DNA of 64,000 bases from Paenibacillus ihbetae (GCF_002741055.1 NZ_CP016809.1:4690501-4754500), one strand, 5' to 3'; positions 8,421 through 17,730 are shown, counted from the stretch's first letter. Translations and numbers: made by a program. The notes: generated by a model from the sequence alone, not told the origin.

Positions 8421-8708
8421 TCATCCCTCTACGAGAAGCGACACCCACACCAGCAACGCATACACGAGCAGAGGGAGCGCGATTCCTGCAGACATCAGGA
8501 GCCAGATGAACGGTGTTCGAACCATCTCGCCTACAACCTGCAAAGAACTGCGGACATACCGTTCTTTACGCAAACGGCTGATCATCTTCTTTAAGATGGC
8601 GGCCTGTTCGTCTTGTTCGTAGCGGTTAAGCTCCTTCAGCAGCTCCGATTCCAGACGATGAATGTTCTGGGTCTGGGAAGATTCGTTCGGCAAGGACATC
8701 TTCCTCAT
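8421..8708 (-). CDS. hypothetical membrane protein
   Basis: A protein of up to 95 residues with a charged, helical N-terminal half (about 1-55, rich in Glu, Lys and Arg, likely amphipathic or coiled) and a C-terminal hydrophobic segment (about 66-92). No family is recognised. The start is uncertain between MRKMSLP at 8708 and MSLP at 8699; GAAAGGATGAGGA can serve either. It stands alone, convergent with the 8167 gene and divergent from the HAD hydrolase gene. Confidence 0.5.
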   Translation of the reverse strand: MRKMSLPNESSQTQNIHRLESELLKELNRYEQDEQAAILKKMISRLRKERYVRSSLQVVGEMVRTPFIWLLMSAGIALPLLVYALLVWVSLLVEG

Positions 8709-8867
8709 CCTTTCGTTATTCCTCTATAGGTTATAACCACAACAAGTCCTCGGAAGTTACGGGTTAATTATGCCATGTGCAAGAAATGTCGTTTGCAGTT
8801 GAGAATGCCTTCCTTTATGATGGGGGAAGACAGAGATAAATCATAGGAGTGAAAGGAAGGACCAGAC

Positions 8868-9554
8868 TTGGAAAAAACCGCAACGTTGATCAAACCGGAA
8901 GCGATGATTTTCGACATGGACGGAACCCTGTTTCAAACGGAGACGCTTTTGCTGCCCGCCTATCACAAGCTGTTTGACATTTTGCGAGAAGAGGGCCATT
9001 ACGAAGGCGAGACGCCGGATGAGGAGCTCATGCTTAGCTGCCTGGGGATGCTCCTTCCGGATATCTGGAAGAAGGTCCTGCCGGATGGTACGCCTGAGGC
9101 TCACCGGAGAGCGGACGAGCTGCTGCTTCAGCTGGAGCTTGAAGGCTTGAAGAATGAGGCTGCCGTTCTGTACCCCGGTGTTAAGGAAACACTGGAGGAG
9201 CTGCGCCGCCGCGGTGTCCGTCTGTTCGTAGCGAGCAACGGACTGGAGCATTATGTGAAGGGCATTGCCGAAGCAAGAGGAATCATGCCGCTTTTTGAAG
9301 GAATATACAGTGCGGGCGAGCATCAAACATCGACGAAGGTCGACCTTGTAAGACTGCTGCTGGATCAGCATGACATCGGACAAGCTTGGATGGTCGGCGA
9401 CCGTTCATCCGATGTTGAGGCAGGCAAGGAGAACGGACAGACGGTCATCGGCTGTCACTATGCGGGATTCGGGGCGGATCAGGAGCTTAAGGGAGCGGAT
9501 GTTGTCATCCATTCGTTCTCCCAGCTGCTCCGGCTGCACGATCAGGCGGAGTAA
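8868..9554 (+). CDS. HAD-superfamily hydrolase
   Basis: A 228-residue HAD phosphatase. Motif I is FDMDGTL (nucleophile and general-acid Asp near 15 and 17), motif II is FVASNG, and motif IV is MVGDRSSDVEAG. A helical cap domain lies after motif I (about 25-85), so this is a C1-capped, phosphoglycolate phosphatase/PpaX-like member. The substrate is likely a small phosphorylated metabolite and cannot be specified. The TTG start follows GAAAGGAAGG. It is a single gene with its own terminator. Confidence 0.88.
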   Translation: MEKTATLIKPEAMIFDMDGTLFQTETLLLPAYHKLFDILREEGHYEGETPDEELMLSCLGMLLPDIWKKVLPDGTPEAHRRADELLLQLELEGLKNEAAVLYPGVKETLEELRRRGVRLFVASNGLEHYVKGIAEARGIMPLFEGIYSAGEHQTSTKVDLVRLLLDQHDIGQAWMVGDRSSDVEAGKENGQTVIGCHYAGFGADQELKGADVVIHSFSQLLRLHDQAE

Positions 9555-9574
9555 GACGGACGACGAATCGAATC

Positions 9575-9621
9575 AAAAAGGCTGTGTCCTAGGAGACTCT
9601 CCTTGGACAACAGCCTTTTTG
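9575..9621. terminator. bidirectional terminator
   Basis: AAAAAGGCTGTGTCCTAGG and CCTTGGACAACAGCCTTTTT form a long stem. It lies between the HAD gene and the leftward ATP-grasp operon and probably ends both. Confidence 0.85.
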
Positions 9622-9657
9622 CCGTGCTGCTATTGCTCATGTCCGCACGATTTCCGG

Positions 9658-10773
9658 CTAAGCATTCTTTGCCGCTTTCCTATGGTTGTAGACATACAGC
9701 GCGTATTCAAGCGGTCTCACGATGGATACGCGGTAAGCTTCCAGATCTCCGACCTGTGAGAACACTTCCCGGGAAGGCTTCGGATTGACCTCGATCAGAA
9801 GGACTCTGCCCGATTTATCGACCGCCAAATCGAGGGCGATCTCGCACAGCCCCCCGTACTGACCGTCCAGGAATTGCGCGATGTCGACGCCCAGCTGGCC
9901 GGCATCCTCCCGGACCTTGAGCCGTTTGGCCGGATCCGAGATCCACTTTTCCAGCAGCTCCTCCATCATGGCGGCACGGCCGCCGCCGTGCAGATTGGAG
10001 GTTACGCTCTTCGGCGGCCCGATGCGCCCGACGCAGCCGGTCACTTCCCACTGGCCGGAACCGTTTTTCTGAACGAGCATCCGATAGTCATGCACCCGGC
10101 CGTCCGGGAGCTCCAGCTGGATTCCCTCCTGAACCAGGTATCGGTCCTTCAAGCCCCAGCCTGACAAATACTGGCCAAGGAACCCTGAGGGCATCCGCTT
10201 CGGCTTGATGATGGTGCGGTTGGCGTTGCGGCCACGAACTTCATAAGTGCCGGGAACACCGGGAATGCGGGAAATTCTTAATATGCCGCGTCCGCCGGTG
10301 CCGTTGATCGGTTTAAAATAGACCGTCTCATGGTCCTTCAGCATGCGGTGGACGTCATTCACACTTTGTACGATCCGCGTATCCGGCAAGTGCGGGCGGA
10401 AACGCTTTTTCGTATATAAAATCTGATGAATCGTCCATTTGTTCCGGAGGGGCCGGTTGAGGAACAGCAGGTGCCGGTATCGCGCCCGGAACCGCAGCAG
10501 CTGCTGGAAGCGGGCGCTTTTTTGAATGCGGCACCGGTCGAAGATCATATGCGGAAACGGCCGCCATCTGCGGCTCCACCTGCGGGATGCCGGATCATAT
10601 TCCATCGCGTTGATCAAGCCTTGCGCCGAATTGACGTCCGCGGGGGTGAACACAAATAGATCGAGCCCGAGCGCTTTCCCTTCCTTGATCATATGCTCGT
10701 AGATATGCCGCTCTTCCAGTCTTTTTCGGTCATCGAGGTAAAGCGTCATGATTCCTAAGACAGGTTTGGACAC
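9658..10773 (-). CDS. YheC/YheD-family ATP-grasp protein (paralogue 1, short)
   Basis: A 371-residue member of the YheC/YheD spore-coat-associated ATP-grasp family. The nucleotide-binding half shows YFKPINGTGGRGILRI, a second conserved block VQEGIQLELPDGRVHDYRML, the loop SNLHGGG, and the metal-binding end LLIEVNPKPSREVF. These elements fit an intact ATP-grasp fold, so ligase-type activity (ATP-driven joining of a carboxylate to an amine or thiol) is possible, but no substrate is known for the family. The GTG start follows AAGGTGAA. It is the last gene of a six-gene leftward operon, 24 bases after the GNAT gene. Confidence 0.9.
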   Translation of the reverse strand: MSKPVLGIMTLYLDDRKRLEERHIYEHMIKEGKALGLDLFVFTPADVNSAQGLINAMEYDPASRRWSRRWRPFPHMIFDRCRIQKSARFQQLLRFRARYRHLLFLNRPLRNKWTIHQILYTKKRFRPHLPDTRIVQSVNDVHRMLKDHETVYFKPINGTGGRGILRISRIPGVPGTYEVRGRNANRTIIKPKRMPSGFLGQYLSGWGLKDRYLVQEGIQLELPDGRVHDYRMLVQKNGSGQWEVTGCVGRIGPPKSVTSNLHGGGRAAMMEELLEKWISDPAKRLKVREDAGQLGVDIAQFLDGQYGGLCEIALDLAVDKSGRVLLIEVNPKPSREVFSQVGDLEAYRVSIVRPLEYALYVYNHRKAAKNA

Positions 10774-10797
10774 AAAAATTCACCTTCTTGAATAGAT

Positions 10798-11289
10798 TCA
10801 GACATCACAGCGAAAGGAGCTTGAGGGAGCGCCCATGACTCCGTTCAAAACCAGCGTAGGCTTGCCGGTGGGGCCGAGTTCGATTTCAGTCGCTTGCAGA
10901 CCTGCCTGAAAGCATATTTTAAGGCTTGCGATATGGTCGGCGGCCACCTTGCAGCGAAGCCGCCCGAGCCGGCTCAGCTGAGAGCGGATCAGGGATGAAC
11001 CGATTCCTCTGCTTCGGTAGAGCGGATGAACGGCAATCAGGCATGCGCTTTCCCCGTAATCCTCTGCATAGCACATCCCGATCGGAATGCTGCCCACATC
11101 GCCGCGAACGGTGGCAGCGATGATGGAGGTGCCGGGCTCCTTCAATTGCTCATAGGTCAGCGAGCCGAGGCGCTGGACGCCGTCGAGGGTCAGTCGCTTG
11201 CTGCCGTAACGCCGGAAAAAGTCCCGGCACTGCTGCCGGACATACGGCCATTCATCCGGATGCGAGAGTGAGAGCTGCGTGATTTCCAC
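10798..11289 (-). CDS. GNAT-family N-acetyltransferase
   Basis: A 163-residue GNAT enzyme. The acetyl-CoA binding motif YRSRGIGSSLIRSQLS lies near residues 91-106, preceded by beta strands typical of the fold (SIPIGMCYAEDYGESACLIAVHP). It transfers an acetyl or acyl group to an amine; the acceptor is unknown. It sits inside the operon of YheC/YheD ATP-grasp genes (24 bases before paralogue 1, 47 after paralogue 2). That suggests it modifies the same product or peptide, but this rests on position only. Confidence 0.85.
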   Translation of the reverse strand: MEITQLSLSHPDEWPYVRQQCRDFFRRYGSKRLTLDGVQRLGSLTYEQLKEPGTSIIAATVRGDVGSIPIGMCYAEDYGESACLIAVHPLYRSRGIGSSLIRSQLSRLGRLRCKVAADHIASLKICFQAGLQATEIELGPTGKPTLVLNGVMGAPSSSFRCDV

Positions 11290-11336
11290 ATGATCCCTCC
11301 TTTCGTGGAATCGCCGATTGGTCCGGCGGACCGGAC

Positions 11337-12449
11337 CTATCGTTGATTGATCAGATAGCTGGAGTACTGGAATATCCGCTCCAGCGATTTTTTGCGAATG
11401 GCAGGCTCATCAAACTTCATCGGTCTTGAGTTGGCTTCGAAGAACCAAAGGATGCCGTCGCTGTCGATGCCCAGATCCATGGACATTTCGCCGTGCGCAT
11501 AGCCGGAGCATTTCTCGATTTGCCTAGCGATATGCAGGGCGGCTTTTCGGACTTCGCCCAGAATCGTTTCGGCCTGATCCTGGCCGAATACAAGCGGCAG
11601 CAGCTTCTCGGGGTCCTCGATCGTTCCCCCGCGCGGAACGTGCGTGGTAATGCTCTTGGCCCCGGCCATGCGGGCGCCGATTCCGGTTACGGCCCAATTG
11701 CCGGAATCCGTCTTCTGGACGAGAATGCGCAGATCAAATGCCCGGCCGTGCACCTGTGCAAGCTCAATGCCCTGCTGGATCAGATACGAGCTTCCCTTCG
11801 TTTCTTGATAGATCCGGTTCCACAGCCGCTCGATGGAGGCCGCTTTGTAGGTCGTGCTGTTCTTGTGGTTCTGAATCTGGATGCGGTAAGGGAGCGGGCG
11901 GTTTTTCTGGAACCGTATGCTCATGATGCCTTGCCCGGCTTTACCGTCCTCCGGCTTCAGGTACAGATAGGGCTTTCTCCGGATCATCTCATGCAGCGTG
12001 GGGAATCCTTTGAGACGCTTGGTGAGCGGCGTCCACTGCTTGGTCAGGCGCGATTTGTTCAGCCATGAGAACAGCCGCCACTTATTGAAGAAGTACGGGT
12101 TGTAGATGTCGATCCGCGGATGCTTCTGGATCTCCTTGATTTTTCGCCGTACCCATGGAAGAGCCTCATCATCGCGGTTGGGAATCCGGTTATAGATGAC
12201 CTGGGGCAGAGGACACAGCTTCTGCTCCCAGGATTGATCACCGCTGTTGAACATATAGCCTCTAACTGTCGGGGACTGGAGCTTAAGATCACGCACGGTT
12301 ACGACATAGACCAGAAAGCCCATGTCTTTGCCGGTCTTGATGATTTCTTGAAAGTTCTGACGGTTGCCCCTGAACAGGTTGCTCTGCGGATCATGCATGG
12401 TCAATATCGCTACGACCGGTTTCCCATCTCCTTCAAGTCGACTGGTCAC
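11337..12449 (-). CDS. YheC/YheD-family ATP-grasp protein (paralogue 2, short)
   Basis: A 370-residue YheC-like protein. Conserved blocks are YLKPEDGKAGQGIMSI, LIQQGIELAQVHGRAFDLRI, THVPRGGTI and FFEANSRPMKFDEPAI. The N-terminal third has the family pattern with an FSPFT-like or equivalent region and a NRIPNRDDEALPW segment. The start is GTG, overlapping the stop of the next gene upstream by four bases (coupled translation). In B. subtilis YheC is linked to the spore coat. Its own function is unknown. All ATP- and metal-binding positions expected for the family appear present. Confidence 0.9.
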   Translation of the reverse strand: MTSRLEGDGKPVVAILTMHDPQSNLFRGNRQNFQEIIKTGKDMGFLVYVVTVRDLKLQSPTVRGYMFNSGDQSWEQKLCPLPQVIYNRIPNRDDEALPWVRRKIKEIQKHPRIDIYNPYFFNKWRLFSWLNKSRLTKQWTPLTKRLKGFPTLHEMIRRKPYLYLKPEDGKAGQGIMSIRFQKNRPLPYRIQIQNHKNSTTYKAASIERLWNRIYQETKGSSYLIQQGIELAQVHGRAFDLRILVQKTDSGNWAVTGIGARMAGAKSITTHVPRGGTIEDPEKLLPLVFGQDQAETILGEVRKAALHIARQIEKCSGYAHGEMSMDLGIDSDGILWFFEANSRPMKFDEPAIRKKSLERIFQYSSYLINQR

Positions 12450-13819
12450 GAGTCATTCCCCCTGTGAAATCCGGCCAGATACGTGCTGTACTCCATCACA
12501 TGATCAACCGACGCTCTGCCTTCTCCCTTGAGCGCAGGATGATTGAAGATCGATCTGCCCGGCTTGGAATTCGCTTCAAACATCCATATTTTCCCGCTGT
12601 CGTCAATCCCGATGTCAAATCCGATTTCACCCAGAAGATGAGCGTGGTGGTTTTCGATAGCCTCCGACATGGCAATCGATGCTTCCTTGGCCCGTTCAAG
12701 CACTTCATTCGCTCTTGAACCGAAGGCGCGGGAGAGCGCTTGCTCCGGGGTCAGCAGGGAGCCGCCGTTTTTGATATGCGTTGTCACGCTGCCCCTTCCC
12801 GCTTTTTTGGCTCCAATCCCGACAGGGGTCCAGCGGTTTCTGCCATTTTTGTGCATATGAAAGCGGAAGTCGATCGGGCAGCCGTCGATTTCGATCAGCC
12901 GGATTCCCTGCTGGATCACGTAGCTCTTCAGCTTGGATCCGTGCTTGGATTGAAGCATCCGCATCAGGCTGCCGAAGCTCGGAAACTTGAGCAGCGTATT
13001 GCCGCCGTTGCCGTGGTACCGAGCGTAATATCCCTTTTTCGGGAGATAGGTTAACCGGTAAATGCCGAGGCCCAGGCTGCCGGCGGACGGCTTGTAGTAA
13101 ACGAAATGATGGCGCTCCATCATATCCTTGATCCGCTCCGGGCTCGGATTGTTATAGGTTTCCGGCAAATATTTGCCGGCCTGCACGTCGCCGTCCAGCT
13201 TTGAATAGATATCGGATTTATTAAAGAAGCACCAATTGAAGAATTTGATATTCCGCTTGAGGAACCGATCTCTTAATTGATTGGTAAAGGGCGAGAAGTC
13301 GGTTTTTCGGCTTGGAAGCCGGTTATAGACTACATCCGGCAGCGGCACCGTCTTACGGACAAAGCCGCCGCCCGTGCCCAGCATATAGCCCTGCACGGTA
13401 TTTCGCTGCCAATTGATGTCCCGCGGCGTGAACGCATATACGAACACCTTCTTGTTGCCCTCCCGCAGAAGCTGCCGGATATACGAGGTGCGGGCGCCGA
13501 AGGGACTGGAAGGATTGTGAGGTCCGTCGGACAGCACGCCGACCACCGGACCGAGCTCGACTTCGCCGTCGCGCGGGGAATGGATATAGACCGGCCCGGA
13601 TCTGGGGACATGGAGATGGTTTCGCGTGCCGGCACTCACATAAATATGCTTTCCCGATCGGTCAATCGGCTTCACCACGGCGTTCACCGAATCGGTGCCG
13701 ATGCGGAGCCTGATCGTTTTCCTGCTCGAGAGCCCCAAGCTTTTCATTAAGGAACCGGACAAAAAGACGACTTTTTCGGGCTGCTGCGAGAAATGAATAT
13801 TACCGAAATTCAAACTCAT
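12446..13819 (-). CDS. YheC/YheD-family ATP-grasp protein (paralogue 3, long, YheD-like)
   Basis: A 457-residue member, about the length of B. subtilis YheD. It has an N-terminal beta-rich domain of about 90 residues absent from the short paralogues (start MSLNFGNIHFSQQPEKVVF, ending near VELGPVVGVL). The ATP-grasp part follows: YYKPSAGSLGLGIYRL, VIQQGIRLIEIDGCPIDFRF, THIKNGGSLL, and MFEANSKPGRSIF. The extra domain may bind a coat partner or substrate. It overlaps both neighbours by four bases. The function is unknown; spore-coat association is inferred from the family. Confidence 0.9.
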   Translation of the reverse strand: MSLNFGNIHFSQQPEKVVFLSGSLMKSLGLSSRKTIRLRIGTDSVNAVVKPIDRSGKHIYVSAGTRNHLHVPRSGPVYIHSPRDGEVELGPVVGVLSDGPHNPSSPFGARTSYIRQLLREGNKKVFVYAFTPRDINWQRNTVQGYMLGTGGGFVRKTVPLPDVVYNRLPSRKTDFSPFTNQLRDRFLKRNIKFFNWCFFNKSDIYSKLDGDVQAGKYLPETYNNPSPERIKDMMERHHFVYYKPSAGSLGLGIYRLTYLPKKGYYARYHGNGGNTLLKFPSFGSLMRMLQSKHGSKLKSYVIQQGIRLIEIDGCPIDFRFHMHKNGRNRWTPVGIGAKKAGRGSVTTHIKNGGSLLTPEQALSRAFGSRANEVLERAKEASIAMSEAIENHHAHLLGEIGFDIGIDDSGKIWMFEANSKPGRSIFNHPALKGEGRASVDHVMEYSTYLAGFHRGNDS

Positions 13820-14952
13820 GTATTTACCCTCCTAAGTTGTCGAAGCAATAAATAACGGGCATATTGAACCGGATGTTCGACGGACAGCCGTGCAGCCTTG
13901 GAATCTCCTGTCAGCACGAATGCGCGCCGGCCCGGCTTGGAATTAGCCTCAAGGATCCACACCCTCCCCCGGGTATCCACCCCGAAATCGATCCCGAGCT
14001 CCCCAAGCCGGCCGAAGCCTTCTTCAAGAAGAGGCGGAATCCGGGCGGACAATTTCCGGATGGTGTCCATAATCGCCAGCGCCTTCTCTTCCCCGAATTC
14101 GGATATTAAATAAGGAAGGGCCGGATAGGCTGTGCCGCCTCCGTGAAGGTTGGAGGTCATACCTTGCTCGGCGCCTTGGCGAACCGCAATGCCCGTTATG
14201 GACCAGATGCCCCGGTCATTTTTCTGTACGAGTGAACGGACGTCATAGGGGTTCCCGTCTTGGTTATGAAGCCGCAGGTAAGGCTGTATGATAAACCTGC
14301 GCCTTCCGGTAAAGCTTCTGACCCAGTTGTTCAGCTCCTGTACCGGAACGGCCTGCCGGAATATCGTATTGCTTCGATCTCTTCCTTGCAGCAAGGCGGT
14401 ATGGTTATCTTTCAAGGAGATATATATTGAATGGCGCCCATGGGAGCCTCCACTGGGCTTCATGAAGATGCTGCCGTTCAGCGCAAGCAGCGCCCTGCTT
14501 AGTGAATCGGCTCCGGCATAACGTATCGTTGCCGGCAAGTGAGGTCTCAGCAGCGGGGATCGCTTGAGCAGCTGATGCACCTTCGCCTTGCCCGGCAATC
14601 CGCGCGACCATAGCTTGGATCCCTGCTGCGACAAGCGGCTGATCCATTCGCCGGCGGCTGCCGATTCATGGGGGCTGCCGTGCAGGCAGCGGTCATAAAT
14701 GACGTCAGGCAGCGGGAAGCTCCCGCTGATCCAGCCGTCGCCCGGATCGAAACGATATCCCTTGATGCTGGCTGCCCGGTTGCCGGCGGCAGGAAGGCCT
14801 GCGTCCTCATCCGGACAAAAAACAAATACCTTCATTCCGAGCTTCTCCGCTGCCAAGCTGAGTTCCCGTAAATAGTGCTTCTCGGCAAAGGGAGGCGAGC
14901 CCGGTCTGCGGCATGCCATGACACCGATGGTGCCGTTTATGCTAGAAGACAT
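13816..14952 (-). CDS. YheC/YheD-family ATP-grasp protein (paralogue 4, short)
   Basis: A 378-residue YheC-like protein with FMKPSGGSHGRHSIYI in place of the usual glycine-rich run, where GRHS replaces the G(L/K/R)G pattern of the other copies. The rest is conserved: IIQPYLRLHNQDGNPYDVRS, SNLHGGGTAYP and ILEANSKPGRRAFV. The change in the glycine loop could alter nucleotide binding. It lies 12 bases after paralogue 5 and overlaps paralogue 3 by four bases. The ATG follows AAAAGGAGAAACC. Function not known. Confidence 0.9.
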   Translation of the reverse strand: MSSSINGTIGVMACRRPGSPPFAEKHYLRELSLAAEKLGMKVFVFCPDEDAGLPAAGNRAASIKGYRFDPGDGWISGSFPLPDVIYDRCLHGSPHESAAAGEWISRLSQQGSKLWSRGLPGKAKVHQLLKRSPLLRPHLPATIRYAGADSLSRALLALNGSIFMKPSGGSHGRHSIYISLKDNHTALLQGRDRSNTIFRQAVPVQELNNWVRSFTGRRRFIIQPYLRLHNQDGNPYDVRSLVQKNDRGIWSITGIAVRQGAEQGMTSNLHGGGTAYPALPYLISEFGEEKALAIMDTIRKLSARIPPLLEEGFGRLGELGIDFGVDTRGRVWILEANSKPGRRAFVLTGDSKAARLSVEHPVQYARYLLLRQLRRVNT

Positions 14953-14964
14953 AGGTTTCTCCTT

Positions 14965-16353
14965 TTAAAAGCCCATCAAATATTGACAGTATTGAACAAG
15001 GCGGACGGCCGATGGCCTTACCTTGGAAGTGGCGCTCAACGGAGCGTTCTCGCTTTTGGATGGCTTGGAATTGACCTCCAGCAGCCAAATATGCCCTTTC
15101 GTATCGATCGCCAGATCGATGCCCAGCTCTCCGAAGTGATAGGAGAGCGCCGACTCTAATCCGTTGGCGATGTCAAGCGCCGCCTGGTTCATCCTCGCCG
15201 GTGCGGTCTGCTTCAATGATTGTGGAATGCCGCTCATCGCGAGGGCATCCTTAACGGGGGATAAAGTGCCGCCCCGCGCCAGGTTGGAGACAAAATGATT
15301 GCCGCCCGCTATGCGTGCGACGACGGAAGTGACCGCCCATTTCCCGTTTTTGTTTTTGTGGACGAGTGCCCGGAAATCGACGTTGCGGCGATTGATTCGG
15401 ATCAAATCCAGCCCCTGCTGGATCTGGTAACGCGTTTTTTTAATTTTCCCGGATAAGCTGCCGAACAGCTTGGAGAGCGAGGGGTAGGAGTGCTTACTGA
15501 TCCCGTCAAGGGAGGTGGTCATCGTCTGATAGGTACCGTTCCCTAAGCGCGTGATCCGAATAATTCCTTTGCCAAGGCTTCCCCGAACCGGTTTGAGGAA
15601 GACAGTGTGATAAGCGCCGCACATTTTTTTGAGCGTGGAGTAGCCGTTAAGCAAATAGGATTCAGGCAAATATTTTTGCAGCTTCGGATCAGGTCCAAGC
15701 GCCTCGAAGACATCCGATTTATCCAGAAACTTTTCATTGAAGATATGGGTCCCGAATCGCGATTTTACTTCTCTCATAAAATGCTGTACGCTAGGACTGT
15801 TCTCCAGTTTGCGGGTAGACAGCCGGTTATTGATGACGTCAGGAGCCGGAACGGTTACCTTTTTCCAGCCTTCATGATAAGAAATGGCTTCGAGCGTGGA
15901 AGGGTTGGTACCGATCATGTCAGGGGTGAAAAAGTACACATAAGCGCCCAGCTTTTTGCAGGCGTTTACCATCTCCAGGCAGAAGGAAGAGATCGATCCG
16001 AACGGCTTGGCGGGATCATCCGGCTGATAGCGGCTGACCATGACGCCGATAAGCGGACCGAGTCTCAGGATTCTTTCCGTGGGGAAGTACTTGACACTCA
16101 TGAAGGAGCTTGGAAGAAGTCCGGATTTGCTGAATAACGATGGGTTCAGGCGAAGCGATTTGGATTTTCCTCCCGGACTGACGCGTATTTCCTGCTTGAA
16201 GGAGCCGAAAGCAAGCTGTATCGGTGCATCTGTTGGAATTCGGAGCTGTCTAATAAGCCGGTCCCCCAGCTTGATATCGTTCTCCGGCAGCCCGGCTGAA
16301 TGGATCAGCGATATCGTGGTTCTTTTGCGGGACATGGATTTCGATTTGGACAT
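14965..16353 (-). CDS. YheC/YheD-family ATP-grasp protein (paralogue 5, long, YheD-like)
   Basis: A 462-residue, YheD-length protein and the first gene of the leftward operon. The start at 16353 is chosen because GGAAGGAGAT lies 6-8 bases upstream; a longer in-frame start at 16410 lacks such a site. A lysine/serine-rich beginning (MSKSKSMSRKRTT) leads into the extra N-terminal domain shared with paralogue 3. The ATP-grasp motifs are FLKPVRGSLGKGIIRI, IQQGLDLIRINRRNVDFRAL, SNLARGGTL and LLEVNSKPSKSEN. It is divergent from yheB, matching the yhe neighbourhood of B. subtilis. The biochemical role is unknown. Confidence 0.9.
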   Translation of the reverse strand: MSKSKSMSRKRTTISLIHSAGLPENDIKLGDRLIRQLRIPTDAPIQLAFGSFKQEIRVSPGGKSKSLRLNPSLFSKSGLLPSSFMSVKYFPTERILRLGPLIGVMVSRYQPDDPAKPFGSISSFCLEMVNACKKLGAYVYFFTPDMIGTNPSTLEAISYHEGWKKVTVPAPDVINNRLSTRKLENSPSVQHFMREVKSRFGTHIFNEKFLDKSDVFEALGPDPKLQKYLPESYLLNGYSTLKKMCGAYHTVFLKPVRGSLGKGIIRITRLGNGTYQTMTTSLDGISKHSYPSLSKLFGSLSGKIKKTRYQIQQGLDLIRINRRNVDFRALVHKNKNGKWAVTSVVARIAGGNHFVSNLARGGTLSPVKDALAMSGIPQSLKQTAPARMNQAALDIANGLESALSYHFGELGIDLAIDTKGHIWLLEVNSKPSKSENAPLSATSKVRPSAVRLVQYCQYLMGF

Positions 16354-16490
16354 CTTGGATCTCCTTCCGACAAACAACTGGATGTCTAGGTGAACAGACG
16401 AAGACTTCATCTGATCGTTGCATGTAATGCATCATATGAGGACATATATCCCTTGGTGATTGTACTGCTCGTGAAAAAGGAGTGTAGGAA

Positions 16491-17657
16491 ATGCCGAACT
16501 GGCTGTTTATTTTGGTGAATGTGGGGGTCGCTGCTTTCGTCGGCGGCATCACGAACCACTTTGCGATCAAAATGCTGTTCCACCCGCGCAAAGAGGTCAC
16601 CTTCCTGGGCCGCCGCCTGCCCTTCACCCCGGGACTGATTCCGAAGCGGAAGGAGGAAATCGCCGAATCGCTAGGATATGTGGTCTCGGATTATCTCGTG
16701 ACCAGCGAAGGCTTGCAGGAATTTATCCGCAAGCCGGCGTTCCGCGGCAAGGTTGAGGGGGCGATCAACCGTAAGCTTCAGGAATGGAGCGGCTCGGAGG
16801 ACAGCATTCAGGAATTGGCGCTGAAGGTATGGAGCGCCGAGGAATGGGAGCGGCTCAAGCTTCGGGCGGAGGAGGCAGCGCGCCGACTGACGGCCAGGGG
16901 AGCGGCTGCGATCTGGCAGGAGTACAGGCTGCATGAGAAGCCGCTCAAGGCGCTGATTCCCGGCTGGTCGCAGGAAACATTGGAAGGCTGGGGCGAGAAG
17001 GCGGCGGATATCGTGCTGAAGGAGCTCGGGAGCACGCTGATGTCAGCCGAAGGCCAGCGCATGCTGACAAAAATGGCATCAACCTTAATGGATAAAGCCG
17101 GCGGGTTCCTCGGCACCATGGCGGCGATCTTCGTGGATGAGGAGAAGATGGTTCAGAAGCTAACGCCCATGCTCATTCAACAGCTGGAGAGCGAGCAGGT
17201 CCGCGGAGCGGTGGCGGACATGATCGCAAGGAAGCTGGCGGAATACGGTGAAATGCCGCTTGGCGAGCTGATCGAACAGGCAGCAGGCGAGCCCGGCTTA
17301 GCTTTGATCAGCCGAAGACTGGATGAAAGCCTGCCTTGGTCCGAATGGCTCGAGCGACTGGGGCAGCTGCGCGTGGCTGCGATCATCGGCCCGCAAATGC
17401 CGGCGATTGAAGCAGTGCTGCCGGGCTTGTTGGATAAAGTTCTCCGCTTGCTCGAACGGAGCATACCGGTCGCGATGAAGGCGGTGAATCTGCCGCAGCT
17501 CGTTCAAGAGCAGGTGCAGAAATTTCCCGTCGAACGGCTGGAGCAGGTCATACTCAGCGTATCCGGGCGGGAATTCCGGGCCATCACTTGGCTGGGGGTC
17601 CTCCTTGGCGGGTTCATCGGGTTGTTTCAATCGCTGCTGACGATGCTCTGGAGGTAA
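16491..17657 (+). CDS. yheB: DUF445 family membrane protein YheB
   Basis: A 388-residue DUF445 protein. Membrane segments lie at the two ends (about 3-20 and 366-386), with a long helical, charged middle. The start region NHFAIKMLFHPRKE and the PFTPGLIPKRKEEIA motif are typical of YheB. The role is unknown; B. subtilis yheB lies beside yheC and yheD, as here. ATG with AAAAGGAGTGTAGGAA upstream. It is divergent from the ATP-grasp operon, so the 137 bases between 16354 and 16490 must hold both promoters. Confidence 0.9.
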   Translation: MPNWLFILVNVGVAAFVGGITNHFAIKMLFHPRKEVTFLGRRLPFTPGLIPKRKEEIAESLGYVVSDYLVTSEGLQEFIRKPAFRGKVEGAINRKLQEWSGSEDSIQELALKVWSAEEWERLKLRAEEAARRLTARGAAAIWQEYRLHEKPLKALIPGWSQETLEGWGEKAADIVLKELGSTLMSAEGQRMLTKMASTLMDKAGGFLGTMAAIFVDEEKMVQKLTPMLIQQLESEQVRGAVADMIARKLAEYGEMPLGELIEQAAGEPGLALISRRLDESLPWSEWLERLGQLRVAAIIGPQMPAIEAVLPGLLDKVLRLLERSIPVAMKAVNLPQLVQEQVQKFPVERLEQVILSVSGREFRAITWLGVLLGGFIGLFQSLLTMLWR

Positions 17658-17730
17658 GGAATCGGCAAGTAAGCAATGCGAAATCTTAGGGCGGTGAATA
17701 ACCGCCATATATATTTGGAGGGAATCGAAC

